From: Nymphaea colorata
Taxonomy: Eukaryota; Streptophyta; Magnoliopsida; Nymphaeales; Nymphaeaceae
Direction of reading: 5' to 3'
NCBI RefSeq assembly: GCF_008831285.2
Contig: NC_045146.1
Location: 12,415,289-12,479,288, forward strand
DNA: 64,000 bases
Shown here: in pieces, positions 47,101 to 58,944 of the stretch
How the letters are laid out: each line of letters starts with the position of its first letter
Position numbering within the stretch: position 1 is the first letter of the stretch
Notes under the pieces: model-generated
Told to the model about the DNA's origin: nothing
What the model saw: the letters and a program-made list of their open reading frames with translations, nothing else
Database searches by the model: none
Translations under genes and position numbers: made by a program

Positions 47101-50100
47101 ACAACAATTATAAAATCCTAAAAAAAGGGTACATCACAAATAAGAACTGAAAAACACACAGCAAATATAAAAGAAAAAATAGGGTTGCAGCGAGAGAACA
47201 ATTATTCATCAGTCATCACACATTTAAAAAAAACTGAAAAAAAAACTGGACAACAGTGAAAAAATGAACATAAAAGGTTGATAGTTGATACTTGATAGGA
47301 TAATAAAACTCAACAGAGAACGTGAGAGGATTGGATGTTGGAGGACTGGAAGACAGCCCTCCGTCTCAGGTCGCTGCCGCCCCGGTCACCGAAGGACTGA
47401 AAACTAATAAAAGAAAAGCACTGGCTGTTAGAGGACTGAATGTTCATTGCCTTGTGCTAGAGAAGCGCTGAAGGTGGCTGCTGGAAGACAGTTTGCTGGT
47501 CTCAGGTCGCCATCGTCGGAAAATCATCGTCTATCAAGTCTCTCCACACACACGGAAGGCCGAACTCCAAAGGGATCGGGCAGTCAACGGACTTCAATCG
47601 AAGCCCTAACCCCTTTTCATTTACTTATAATGAAATAATTAAAAAACAAAAAAGGACACATATAGACTTGACACGGGTTGACTGCACCCGACTCGAGTCA
47701 AATGCGAGTTGGGTGCGTGTCAAAAATGGACAGAAATGGTACCGCACCTGACTCTTCTTGACCAATTGCAGGTGCGAGTCGAAGCCGCACCAGCACCTTA
47801 GTCGTGTCAATGTGGGTGCGGCCGCAAAAATAAAGCGTTCGTGTGACTTAGCATATAATTAGCTTCTGTTGGAAGTGAAGATGCTGGTAGCCTGGTACTA
47901 TTTATCATCTGTTTTTGGATAAGAGCTCCTAGGAGAAAGAAAAAAAAATCTCAGTTTACTGGACAGGTTCCGATGTTAAGTGAGAAAATGAACTACTCTG
48001 CCCGTGGGGCATAAATTTGTGTCTGAAATGTCTATGGGCTTTCATATCTACCAAAATTCTTGCGTTGTGAAATCTTCTATATAGATTGTCAGGCCATCTA
48101 TGTTGGATGTGAAATCTTGTGTATGGGTGGTAACTGGTAAAGTTTTAATTGTGTTCATGAATTCATGTTTGCACATATGTGTATGTCTACCATCTTGTTT
48201 CAGTTCAGGGACAGTGTGAACTGATTTAGTGGTGAAATTTGTTGTTGTTTGGGGTACCAATAATGTTCATGCATGTGCATATCTGTGTGACGCGATGGTA
48301 TTAGAAATATTGTTTTGTCCATTTGGGGGGTTATGGTACAAATACTGCCCCAAACAGCCCTTGAGTGCGGGAGAAAGGGAAACAGAATCTCACTATTTTT
48401 TCCTCAAGCTGAGACCAGGCCTGCAAATGCCTAGAACCAAGCTTTACTAGCCAGGCATAATTTAGCTGGGTTTGGATACAGCCTTGCGTTCACATTTGCA
48501 GTATGAAGAATTTGATATTCTTTGTTCTTCAGGCTTCACGATTGCACAAGAACTTACAGTTGAAGAAGCAATAGCAGCAACCAGTGCAAAACCGACAGGC
48601 AAGGAGGAATTCTCTGCCATGTCAATCTCAAATTTTGATAGTCCAGTGGAAAAACTTTCTGCTCCAGGTCAACATGTCACTGCAGGTGGATCTGCTTATC
48701 CTCAAAGTGAAGATGAATCAACAAAAAGTGGGCCTTTTAGTCCTGCAAAAGGTGGATCAGATAGTCCACCTCAGGAGTTTTCTGCCTCACAGTATGATGA
48801 AAGCGTTAGGTTGGATTCTTCTCCCACTATCAAGGACAACCAAAGGTGTGTTGGATCATATTAGGAATTAGTCATTGTGGTTCTTCATTTTATTGTTTTT
48901 ATGTCTTTTTTTTTTTTATCTTGAAACTGCATGTGCAGATTGCGAAACTGCACTGTGAATTCTGATTTTCAGGCCTAAATTTGTTTCATAAATAGCTGTC
49001 ATTATTTCATTTAGATTTGTCATGTGCCAACTACCAAGTTGTAGTTTATACTTGGGTGTATTCGTTGGGTTTAGTTTCCCTTCATTTCGGTTGAATTTTG
49101 TTTCTAGAAAAAAAACACATGCATACCTCATAGCAGAACCATGTCGTTGAGATTGCTGGATACATGGGCTGATAGGTGGAACTGAAAATGATCATTTTCA
49201 TATATTGCAGTAATCATCATATTGGTGAATCTACCCGAACTAGTGACATGTTTGGTGACGAATCCTCTTGGGCAGCAGCCTTCAATGATGCAAATGACGA
49301 TGTTGATTCTGTGTGGGGTTTTAATGCAGTTAGCTCCAAGGTAACTTGTCTATCATATAGCTATGTTGTTTTCTTCTCATTTCTTGTCCTATCGCAACTC
49401 ACACTAATGATAGTGCATGTGCTCTTCTGCCTCTTTTGGGACTTACCTTTCTCTGGCTTCATTTTGCCTTGTTTGTTGTTGTTATACCAGCAAAAATTCA
49501 TTGCGTTATGGCAATTTTTTACCTAGCAAGTGGTGTTTCTAAGTATGGTTTGGTTTATCATCCTTGGTGATTAGGGCAACAGCGATGTGGGTCTTGAGAA
49601 TCTTCTTTATTATTTATTTTTGTTTTGCTAGCATGTGTAAAACTTAGGGTCTCTACTATTGTCCACGTTTTAGTTTTTTTAGTGACTCTCTCTCATATTT
49701 ATGTTTGTGATCATGGCTTTGTAGGATCCTGATCATGGGCAGTGGAGCAAAGATTCTTTCTTTGGGTCGGATGACATGGGTTTAAACCCCATCAGAACAG
49801 GTTCACCTGGTGCAAGCAGTTCATTCGAGAAGAAAGAGAAGAGCCCGTTCTTGTTTGGAGATTCGGTACCTGTTTCACCATCTTTTAATTCAAATTCACC
49901 TACATACAGCATAAGTTCTGAAGATCACCAATTTGGGAGCACCTTCACAAAATTCGATTCTTTTAGCATGCAAGACAGCACTTCTCCTAGACATAACGCT
50001 ACCTTTGCTCGGTTTGACTCCATTCGAAGTACTAGTGATTTTGACCACAGCCATGGTTTTTCATCCTTTGATGACACGGATCTTTTTGGAACAACGGGGC

Positions 50101-50159
50101 CATTTAAATCGGATAATAGTACTCCAAGGAAGAGATCAGATAATTGGAATGCATTCTAG
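35178..50159 (+). CDS. EH1: EH-domain protein, AtEH/Pan1-like subunit of the TPLATE endocytic complex, 13 exons
   Basis: Reassembled exons: 35178-35324, 37697-38870, 39254-39472, 39659-39891, 42198-42272, 43420-43491, 44433-44531, 44755-44826, 44906-45020, 46321-46389, 48533-48845, 49211-49340, 49725-50159. All junctions are GT-AG and keep frame, giving 1050 residues. EH domain 1 (about 8-92) has the EF loop DLDQDGRISGNE (21-32) and the conserved Trp51. EH domain 2 (about 397-490) has loops DTDRDGKITGEQ (417-428) and DQDNDSMLSLKE (451-462) with Trp447. Between them lies a Pro/Gln/Ser-rich linker. A predicted coiled coil (about 560-715) is followed by an acidic Trp motif (EWDDDWDKFED). The tail has W/F-acidic repeats (SVWGF, FGSDD). 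In Arabidopsis the two AtEH/Pan1 proteins belong to the TPLATE complex in clathrin-mediated endocytosis and actin-linked autophagy. Whether this is EH1 or EH2 is open. The first ATG in the frame is used. Confidence 0.95.
35372..35394. repeat. Microsatellite (CT)n in intron 1 of the EH gene
   Basis: TCTCTCTC run just inside the first intron. A second CT run lies at 36787-36805 in the same 2372-bp intron. Confidence 0.9.
40880..41302 (+). repeat. A/T-biased dispersed repeat, copy 3 (in intron 4 of the EH gene)
   Basis: An A-rich half (about 40880-41025, with AAAAAAAACGCGTTAAAA) passes into a T-rich half (about 41030-41235) and the shared tail (41236-41302: AAGCTCGCTGTATTATACCC, GAGAAGAACC, ACGATATTTATAACTATG). 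This is the clearest copy along with the one at 58945. It accounts for part of the 2306-bp intron. Confidence 0.6.
43097..43129. repeat. Short tandem duplication in intron 5 of the EH gene
   Basis: GCATTTGGCTGCAGATG at 43097 is repeated at 43113 with a 1-bp overlap. Confidence 0.85.
44215..44246. repeat. Microsatellite (AAG)n in intron 6 of the EH gene
   Basis: About nine GAA/AAG trinucleotides running into an A-rich tail. Confidence 0.9.
46583..47840. mobile_element. Possible hAT-like non-autonomous transposon in intron 10 of the EH gene
   Basis: This block interrupts the 2143-bp intron. Its left end has repeated GGTGCGG/GTGC motifs (46583-46635). Its right end (about 47660-47830) has many GGGTGCG, GCACC and TGTCAA motifs, ending GTGTCAATGTGGGTGCGG. 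Such sub-terminal arrays recall plant hAT elements. Between them lie an AT-rich part and a GC-richer part (47341-47600) with a short internal repeat (GGAAGACAG...CTCAGGTCGC at about 47350 and 47485). A perfect terminal inverted repeat and an 8-bp target duplication were not demonstrated, though TGTCACAT (left) and TGTGACTT (right) are similar. No transposase frame survives. Confidence 0.35.
46638..46682. repeat. Microsatellite (TTA)n/(TA)n
   Basis: ATTATTATTATTAATTTATT-type tract within intron 10 of the EH gene. Confidence 0.85.
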
Positions 50160-53100
50160 AAGATTCGTTGTAATGTGTTTTTTTTTTTTTTTTTTTTTTG
50201 TATTTCTTTTTCCCCCTCTACTGGAACTTTGCTCCGGTTGATGTAATCTACATGGATGAAATGCTTGTGTCTGATATCTTTTTTTTTTCCCTCCTTTAAT
50301 TCTTATGAAAAATCTTTTTCTTTTTCTGGTGGGTCAAATTTTGTGTAAGAATATTGGTCTGTAATTTTTACCTTCGGCATTCAGTTTGAAGATCCATATG
50401 ATTTTATGCCATCCTTACTGTGCTTGTTCTCTGACTAGTTTGGACTTTGGAATTTGTATAATTCAACATTGCAGCACTGCCGGAATCTGCTTAATTAGTA
50501 TTTATATACAGATTCATATATTATCATCTTTTTGTTTTGCCTACTACTTCCTCAAGGCCTGTGTGCTTTTTTTTTTTTTTTCTTTTTTCTTTTTTCTTTT
50601 TTTTTGTGTGTGTGTGTGTGTGGATAGGTTTCCTAGTCTGCTGCTGTCTACCTACCATCGTTACCAAGTTAAAGAGTAAAAACTGCAAGTTCAGGTTTCG
50701 ATTTCATTAGAACGTGAAATCTACCAAGTGGCATCCGACGTTCCTCTGCAAGTACCTTTTTTCTTTCTTTTCTTTCTTCTTTTTTTTAAAAAAAAAAAAA
50801 AAAAACCTGAGGCATGAAGCAGATGGTTTTAAGTGAAGGCGCACTAGATATTCCTTTTGATTACGTTGTTCCTCCATGGTGATTTTTCGCATAGAGAAGG
50901 CCTTGTTTTAGACCTGCCTGAACCAAGCAGTGTCGCAATTATGGAACGAGCTGGTTGCTTAACAGAGAGAGGCTAATACATTATTGAGGAACGTTGCAAA
51001 CAATGGTCACCGAACTTTGGTTGCTCCAGCCCGAGCTTGGTCTTTCTGGTCTCCGAAAGACTGTAAACCTAGAAGTAACAGGATTTGGACTCCAATTGCT
51101 TACGTTTTAAAAAACATACAATACATTGGTCACAACTACAAGCCATTCCAAGACAAGTACTACCCGGTGCTATTGCACGACGTCGTATGGCCTCACCATC
51201 TCTTCAAATTATTAGAGAGCATTATGGACGCCAGAGGGGATTCTTACGAGAAGTAGGAGGGCTCAGCATCTTTTCAGATTTTGCAGAGAGCAGTATGAAC
51301 GTCAGAGTGGATTCTATTAAAAGTCATTGGAAGATGCAGTGTTCCTGCTGTTCCCGTATTGCATTCCAAAGAGAGAGAATCCACAACCTCCAAATCTTTT
51401 CGCAGCTACTGGTGGAACGCCCTCTCAAAAGTTGGTCGAAAGGATTGCGGCGAAAAATGAAGCTGAATCTAAACCGTGCCTTCCATGCCGTCATTTGTAA
51501 GCCAATCCTCCCTTTCTCTCACACGCTTGTCATGATGATAATGCTTTATTATAGATAGCGCCATTAACTCTGGTAGTTTAGCTTTCGATTTGCGAGCTGC
51601 ACACTTTGTGGATGTCAAGATTCCCTTACGTTTTTATTTTAATAAAGCCTAATAGAAAATTACATGGTGATTTAAATAGAATATCGAATTGTCCTTATGC
51701 ATGAAAAATGAAAAAAAAAACAGTGTACTGAATCTACACGTTTCTTCCCTTCGAGTAGCACGTAATACCCCTGTTCTGAAAGCGCTATGTCTACGAAAGA
51801 AGGCCTGTAGATAGAAAATATATATATCAACCTGCCAGGATCCTTTTGTTTATCCATGATAGAGACACTTGGACGCCTTTCAGCCATGAATTCTTCAAAC
51901 ATGGGCGTGAATAATGCCAAGAAGGAATTTCAAATTAGCACGGGCTTCATATTTAATTTGACAACTTGATCCCCTGGACAAAAAAGGAAAAAACTAAACA
52001 TCTAAGTAACAAATGCATAGTTGCAAAGATCAGACAATAACGAGAGGTCCTCTCAATGCTCTAACGCCCACACCTGGAATGTACTACCTCTCATGTGAAA
52101 GTTGAAAACAATTAGCGCTGTTTTGGTTATATTCCTTTCTGGCAGACAAGCTGGGTTTATGCAGATCCATACCACATTATGCGAACAAGACGCACCTGCT
52201 CGTAAAGTTCCAAATCCAACTTCTAGCCAGATGGGTGTCTAGTCAGACACTCATCTGAGGGACAGGATATTACAGGCTCTCAGGAGTATATTTAGTTTTT
52301 ACAATGAATTCCAATGTTTGGGAGCTCTATTCTTGCTATAAGTTAGGTTGCATTTGAAATGAAATTCAACAATATAACTCTCCCACAAACCATGAAAACA
52401 AAGCGACCTGACAGACAGACAGACATAGTATAGCTGGTCGGCCTAAGGGTCATGCTGACAACACACCCTCAGTTTGACTTATATGAGTACTAAACTGCAA
52501 ACAGTGGCATGCACAAGACTAAAGTTAAAAGGTGTACTATAAGACCCTCAAGTCCTGAAACAACCTTGGGCCTTGGGGTGGAGGGGGCAGGATAGGCGTC
52601 TTGTGTACCACCAACAAAGAAGCAGGAACGACCATCAAACTTCTCTATGTCCCCTGAAACCTGAAAGCTAACAAGGACCCTCCAAACAATCTCTGAGCTT
52701 TGCAATTCGTAAGTTAGAGACCATATTTCAGTTGTCCGCATGTTGCTAATAAGAATAACCTAACTCGCCAGGCGTGATAAATCTATACAAGAAGCAACAA
52801 CAGCTCAGAATTTCCATTGCATATCGTAGTATGTTTAGTGCCGCCACAGCAGGCTAATGCAATAAACAGTAAATGGGGACAAACAAAAACCAGAATGGGT
52901 CATGGGATCAATTTCACATTTTTATTGCAGAATTTGTTCTCATTGTGTTGACGTTGGAATAACACTGTTCACCGCTTGGTTGTTGATATGTGGTTTGATG
53001 AGCCTCACCGGCACTGGGTTACGGAGAAAATGCAACTCGGGCAGTGAGACTTGGGCGCCGTTTGCAAATTCTGGCGTCCACAACGCCTTGTCGCCCAAAC

Positions 53101-53920
53101 GCTCATTTACAGAGATTGAGCTCACAAACCAACTCCATCATCAAAGGGATGCTTCAATAAGTCCTGAATTGGCACTGTAATTCTTTAGTGTGGCCTCATT
53201 GTTTTCCAGCATGATAGCTCCCTTCTTTTGCATGAAAAAGATTAGCTGAAAATTTAAAGGAGACCACAAATTTGCACATCATGCTTTGCAAACACATGAA
53301 ACACATCCATCTAAATTCATGGCTCCTGAACATAACCATGGACGCACTTTGATCTGTGTAAAATGCTGAAGAAAGGAACCTTGTACCCAAGGCCCACGCT
53401 CGGTAACTGTCGACCAAAGCAAACCAATTACAGCGATTCCGTTCCGGCTCTCCAAGCAAACCAGAATGAAGGAAAATAATTTTCTGCCACTGCTGTCGGC
53501 AAGAGGTTAAAAATTACAGAGAAAATGGGCATCATAACAACTGCATCTTTCCAAGTGCGAAGTAAAAAATAAGTCCCACTGGAACTGCCTTATATTATTG
53601 ATTGCTTTAAAGTCTTTACAAGGCCAACACTGACAGGCAAGACAGAGCGAACTACATTCCTCTCAAATCTACTTCCAGATTATGAAAGAAATGACGGTTG
53701 AGATGAGCATAAATACTTCAACTAAACCGCCAGAAGGAAACTGATGACTAAGAAATGCAAGAAATACCTAAACAGGGGACACCATAAACATTCACAACAA
53801 AGCGAATCACCCGAAACCTGCAACTCTTATTACCTTATCAAACAACCAACCATCAAAGTATATATACTTTTAAAACATCAAGAGAGCCCTAAAAGGTTGA
53901 GTGCACGGTAGACTGTAACT
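50160..53920. other. Region between the EH and AVT3 genes (convergent 3' flanks), no further gene recognised
   Basis: Contains a poly-T run (50178-50200), a T-rich/(GT)n tract (50570-50622), a T9-A19 dyad near 50783-50808 and a diverged tandem pair at 51192-51325. ORFs at 51085-51558 (+), 52741-52490 (-) and 53459-53196 (-) show no family resemblance. Confidence 0.4.
51192..51325. repeat. Diverged tandem duplication, 2 x about 64 bp (period 70)
   Basis: The unit from CTCACCATCTCTTCAAATT to GAGAAGT (51192-51255) is repeated as CTCAGCATCTTTTCAGATT to AAAAAGT (51262-51325) with many substitutions. Confidence 0.7.
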
Positions 53921-55189
53921 TCATCCCCTAATGCCAAAAAATATTTCCATGAGGGAAGATACAGTCCCAGAGACAGCAAAGACAATTCCCAGGAAAATAA
54001 TAATGCTATCCAACACCATTTCTTTCGGCTTCAGGCCCCTTCTAAATGCCAACATATGGAAGAGTGCAGGCAACACAAATCCCAGGAGGCAACAGACACT
54101 GCTTCCCACCAATGACAAGAAATCTGCAAAGTTTGGCACCAGGAGAGCTACTAATGTGGTGACTAAAACCACTAGCCACCTCAACCACAGGGAGTACGTA
54201 CCGTCAGAGATCCTCCTCTCCATCACCTCATGTACGGGGTTCATCATCAAAGGGAAGGAGAAGAAAAGATTGATGGCAAGGGCTATCTGGATAAAATCAG
54301 AACCCAGACCCTTGCCAAAATTGGTGGTGATTATGTCCTTGGTCTTGTCTCCAAATGCGAAGTAACCAAGTGCACCAAATGCTCCATACATTACAGAGAT
54401 GAAGGCCATTGAAATAGCAAGCACCTTACCAAACTTCTCCTTGTTCTCAGCCTCGGCTTCCAAAGGTAGGACCATTCCTATCCCCTCAAATGCATACACA
54501 GCAACCCCGAGACCATAGAACAGCACTCCCCATCCGCCACTGAAAGCGTGTAGCTCTGTCTGTTTCTCCAAGAAGATGACCACATCCTCTGCCATCACGG
54601 CCCCCATGGCGGCAAGATTGACGACGTCGGCGAAGATACTTAGAGGAGCCAAATTGGTCAGCCTCTTAATCGAATTTACTGCTAACTGGAAGGGTAAAAT
54701 GCCCCATATAAACAGGGATTTGGGCAACAAACCCAGAACTCTTGGTTGATGGCCAGATACGAAGATGGAGACCAAACTGTTTGATATGAAGATGAGGTAG
54801 CTTGCGCAGAACCCTGCTTGGCTGAGTACGATCATCAAGTCGACAGCCATCCGTCCAGGAGACCCACAGACGGCGTATCCGAGATCGCCAAAACTACCGA
54901 TCTTCCAGTAGCCCTCAGATTCGAGCTTCCTCCTGACGTGAACCAGAAGCATCATGCAGTGGTAAGTGAGGAGCGCGATGAAGAAGAGCATGAGGACGCC
55001 GGAGAGCCATCCCGTCTTCATGAAGGTGTAAGGCAAGCCAAGAACGCCGGCACCGACGATGGCGATGAAGACGTTGGCGAAGGTTTTAGGAACGGAGGAG
55101 AGTTTCTGAGAACTGTGAAGAAGTGGGGTGTTCTCTCTCGGGAGGGAGAGGTTATGGGTAGAGGTGCTCGCTTCCTTTGTGAAAACCAT
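53921..55189 (-). CDS. AVT3: AVT3-type vacuolar amino-acid transporter, single exon
   Basis: This 422-residue intronless membrane protein belongs to the amino acid/auxin permease family (Aa_trans). Its N-terminus is hydrophilic and carries ENTPLL (19-24), an [D/E]xxxL[L/I] dileucine motif of the kind that sorts plant proteins to the tonoplast. TM1 (about 37-56) contains the family signature FIAIVGAGVLGLPYTF. Nine to ten further hydrophobic segments follow, including ones around GVLMLFFIALLTYHCMML, LMIVLSQAGFCASYLIF, LGVAVYAFEGIGMVLPLE and FIQIALAINLFFSFPLMMNP. Overall length fits the Arabidopsis AVT3 group (about 430), which exports neutral amino acids from vacuole to cytosol in yeast and plant assays. 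The transport direction here is by family inference. Only one Met is available at the N-terminus, and the stop is followed by AT-rich 3' flank facing the EH gene. Confidence 0.94.
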   Translation of the reverse strand: MVFTKEASTSTHNLSLPRENTPLLHSSQKLSSVPKTFANVFIAIVGAGVLGLPYTFMKTGWLSGVLMLFFIALLTYHCMMLLVHVRRKLESEGYWKIGSFGDLGYAVCGSPGRMAVDLMIVLSQAGFCASYLIFISNSLVSIFVSGHQPRVLGLLPKSLFIWGILPFQLAVNSIKRLTNLAPLSIFADVVNLAAMGAVMAEDVVIFLEKQTELHAFSGGWGVLFYGLGVAVYAFEGIGMVLPLEAEAENKEKFGKVLAISMAFISVMYGAFGALGYFAFGDKTKDIITTNFGKGLGSDFIQIALAINLFFSFPLMMNPVHEVMERRISDGTYSLWLRWLVVLVTTLVALLVPNFADFLSLVGSSVCCLLGFVLPALFHMLAFRRGLKPKEMVLDSIIIFLGIVFAVSGTVSSLMEIFFGIRG

Positions 55190-55742
55190 CTTGCTCTAAG
55201 TTTAGGGTTTGATGGTTTCTTCGGAGAAGGAACAGAAAAAGAAGCCGATGGTCGCCCCGTCGATCTAGATTAAAATTTTGGAAGCAGGAGCGAGAAAGAG
55301 GTGCAAAAAAATAAAGTTGAAAAACTTGGAATTTACGAGTTGATTGTTCTGTGGGGGGAGAGCAATTCAGATGGCTGGATTCTTACCCCCACACGGGCTT
55401 AGATTTTGATGGTTCTGCAATTTTAAGGTCTACCACGGAAGCTGAAGATTCCGAAAATGGTAGCCTCCAACTCAGAGGATATGAAGATGACAACCCTGCT
55501 TCCTCTGAAAAATTGCAGACCAAATTCAGGGCGAGGGATGGGACTAGAAATGGATGAGCGGGGTGATAGATGACTCCCGAGCAATTTGAGAAGGAATCAA
55601 TAATTCATCAACAAGATTGGAGGAGAAGGTGGTGGGCAGGCAGAGGGGTCGAATGTGGTGGGTAATGGACTAAAACAAGGGACAAGATTGGTGGAAAGGA
55701 TGGGTGACCAGAAACTAGGGAAGAAGGCAGCCCCATCTTCCT

Positions 55743-55756
55743 CCCATATATATGGG
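55743..55756 (-). promoter_or_regulatory. Candidate TATA box of the AVT3 gene (palindromic)
   Basis: CCCATATATATGGG is a perfect palindrome lying about 555 bp before the AVT3 start. It contains TATATA on both strands and also resembles a CArG-type box. If used as TATA it implies a 5' UTR of about 500 nt, so a nearer, TATA-less start is also possible. Confidence 0.3.
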
Positions 55757-58357
55757 ACAAATGGAGGGTAGGCCAGAGGCCTAATGTGTGTTCTGCAAAA
55801 TTATTTGCTTTCACTGTCGAAAGATTTTCGTTTCTCCCATTTTTGGTTTCCCGACTCCGATATTAGCAACTCGTTATTGAGTTTTTAAAGTTTTTCTTGC
55901 GTCATAGCTCGGTGTCACTTGGCCCTATGGCTAAAACCTGGCTACTGAACTTCCTAAAATAGGACCTCCTTCCATGGGATCTGTCGAAAATGGGGAGGAC
56001 GAAGATTTAGCTCGCCTACACGTTAACGGCTGAAATCTTGGAATTTGATTTCCTACACTTGGTTTGGAGTCTTATATTGTTAAGAGTGATCATAGGTGCA
56101 GCAACTTAAACCACTGTCATCAAGCCTCTCACCCAACTGTGGTTTCTTTATATTCTTGTAAAAAGTAAAACTAAGAGATCACCAACTTGACTTGGCTCAT
56201 GGTTTGCCTGTGATTTGCTTTCTTCAGTCTCAGAGATTACAATTTTATCAATGTGAACCCCCTAAAATCAGCTGCGTTACGGTGTTGACAAGGCACAGCT
56301 TTTTGTTTCTTCTGGTCAATTCCTGTGAATCTTTTGAATCCATTCGTGAGTTCAAAACGGTTCTACTCACGATATATTGCGAACAAATAGATCATTTGAC
56401 TGGAAAAACGAGGTGTGGAAGAAATTTAAAAAAAAAAAATCTGGAATTTAATTTTTCAAGAAAGAGGCAAGTTGTGTCAGGCGTGTTTTGTCCAGACTCT
56501 GAATAATTATTCGTATAAGGACAAAGACGGCGGTGCACAGTTTACTGCCACTGAATGAGACGCAAACAAATGTTTGGTGAAACCCACTAACTTTTCATCC
56601 TCTTTTTGAGCCCTTCGAAGAAATTTCTCTCCTTCTTCTCTGCGTACATGTTATCAGTATTACCAACATGGGTACTTATCAGCCAGACCATATCGACCGA
56701 TCTGCGTATCATTCTTTCATTGGAACATAATTAAAAGAAAGAAAAATTCACCAACTTTCGTTGCCGCCCAGTTCATCTTGGTATGATCAGATGTGCCCCA
56801 GACAGCTTGATTCTCTATTTGTTTTTCTTTTAAAGGATTTGACTCCATAGGTACCATTGAATATTATGGCGGCCCTTGGTGGTTCTGCACCGCCCATTTG
56901 TAAGCCTGTGCAGACTGGGCCCAGTAGCAGGGCTAAGCGAGCTCTGACTTGTCAAGCCCGGGTTGGTCCGTCTCGGCCCAACAATCTAATGGGCAGGGCC
57001 TGGGTCAGCCAGTTGGAAATAGGACTTTTGTTCGGAAAAACCTGCCGGATTTTTTATAGGGCAGTGTTCCGGCTTGTTAGTTGGGCTGGCTCAGTCTGAT
57101 ACGCAACTTTTAGCCGTTTATTGCACTAAATTTAAGTTGAGAAACCAACTTCCAAGATTTAGCTGTTAGAGATTTGAACCGTTTATGATAACTTTCCTGC
57201 TCGTGATTTGTTACAACTGTTATATTTTTCCTTTTGTTAACCGTTGCAAAGTTTGTCACTAAAACCTTAAGCAGTAGCCAGAGATGGAGATTTTTACTTC
57301 AAAAATCATTTTTCACTGAAGCTGTGCTACATGAATACTGATAGATTGTGCATATGCATCCAACCATGGTTAGGCATTAACCACGGTTAGTCTAATTTCT
57401 CGTCTAGCTCCTTGGGGCAGGTGAGGTGACACGAAAATCTAGAGATGCATTTGTAAATCCTAATAAGTCAAGATCTTAAATTTTTTGGATTACTGTGCTA
57501 CCATTTGCCAAAAAAAGAAAGAAAAAAAACTCAAATTAAAAGAAGAAATTCTATTCATGTTGGATAAAATTCTAAATCAAAAGTCTGGCAGATTATTCCT
57601 TGATTTGGGGATCTGGCTTAGATAAAGTCTCTACTGAATCCAGCTTTATTGGATTTGGTTTCACCTTCAACTTTGGATCAGAATTTAAAAATAAACCTGC
57701 AGCTGACTTTTACATGCAACTGTCGGATCCTTGTTAAATCTTGGGCTTCATGGTAGAAATGCATGTATAATCTCGCTTAGTAACCGGATCCTAATCTTTT
57801 ACCAGAGTGGATGAAAGCTGCAACCACAATCTTGATTAATCAATTTTGAATAGGCAGCATAGATGGGCTTCTTTCATTTATTTTTGTTGAGACCTGCATA
57901 AATCGAGATATGTTCAGTGCCTGAACGTCTTCCTAAACGCATCGTTGAATTGAATCATGAAAACTTGAAATCTTTTTCTACGTGCATGTCTCAGTGCACT
58001 CACAAATTCCGTTCAAAAAATTTCACCTTTTTACTAGTTCACCGACAACGGTTTCCAAAATATGTTCTCTAACAATATAATATCATGTATCTTCTTCACC
58101 AAAGTGGTGGACGACAGAGGCATTTAATTTGTTTAGGTCAACAGAAATAGAGCGATTTATGTTTCAGTATCCTCACAAGTAACCTATTTAATTAAAAACT
58201 CTTTAAGAAACGCATAAGATGGGTAGGTCTCTAAAAGCTTAAACAATCAACAGCGTAAATTTTTTATAACCATTTGAATCTCAAGAATTATATTTTTTTG
58301 GCACAGAAGAAGATTTAACAGTTGGTTTATAACCAGGAAAAAAAAAAGCATGTCCAC
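55757..58357. other. Intergenic, no gene recognised
   Basis: Includes a GGCCC-rich tract (56880-57090) in otherwise AT-rich DNA. ORFs such as 56192-56506 (+) lack family resemblance. Confidence 0.4.
56880..57090. repeat. GGCCC-rich interspersed tract
   Basis: Many GGGCCC, AGGGC and GCCCGGG-like words (for example CAAGCCCGGGTTGG and GGGCAGGGCCTGGG) in a compact block. It is similar in style to 33535-33660 and 62840-63060. Confidence 0.4.
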
Positions 58358-58358
58358 C

Positions 58359-58384
58359 AGAGAGAGAGAGAGAGAGAGAGAGAG
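58359..58384. repeat. Microsatellite (AG)n
   Basis: About 13 AG units. A shorter (GA)n run lies at 58505-58521. Confidence 0.95.
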
Positions 58385-58944
58385 GACAAAATGAGAATTC
58401 ATTAAAAAACAGGTTATGGTGACCAGCATCACCAAACACCAAAAGCAACAAAAAGAAAAAAAAAAGAGAGAAAATAGCTAACAAAACAATAACAGAAGTC
58501 GATCGAGAGAGAGAGAGAGAACTAGAGAATTGCCAGATTTTTTTTTGGGTGCAGACCTGCTGGGGGAAGGTCCACAAGATTTTTACTAGAGCAGAAAGGA
58601 TAATGAGTTGAGAGGTTGATGGATGATAAGAAGGGCAGCCGTCTCCTTCTTCCGTTGTTTTGCTTTTTACTTTGAACTTTTGGCTTTTCCTGGATTCGGA
58701 TTAATAGCTAACAGAAGTTTTTGAAAAAAAAAAGCAGTCTTGGTTCTGTGACCCCATAAATCTGAAGAAATAATGCCCAAAAAGTTGGGCTTTCTCCTTT
58801 ATAAATAATTGGAATGCAATCTCAGCTGAACTGGAAGATTAATCTCATGACGCGAAAGTTGAAGCTCTCCTCCTTTTTTTTGTCCAAGAGTTCAGTGCTA
58901 TGTCAATACAAGGTGGTGAGATCTTTAGGTGTTTCAATTCACAG
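58385..58944. other. Intergenic, nothing recognised
   Basis: A-rich low-complexity sequence and a TTTATAAATAATT motif near 58799. No linked gene was found. Confidence 0.35.

Noticed and set aside
53931..55273. Plus-strand ORFs antisense to AVT3
   Set aside because: Mirror frames of a well-supported transporter gene.
58247..58577. 98-codon minus-strand ORF rich in Leu/Ser/Phe
   Set aside because: Translation of (CT)n and T-rich low-complexity DNA.
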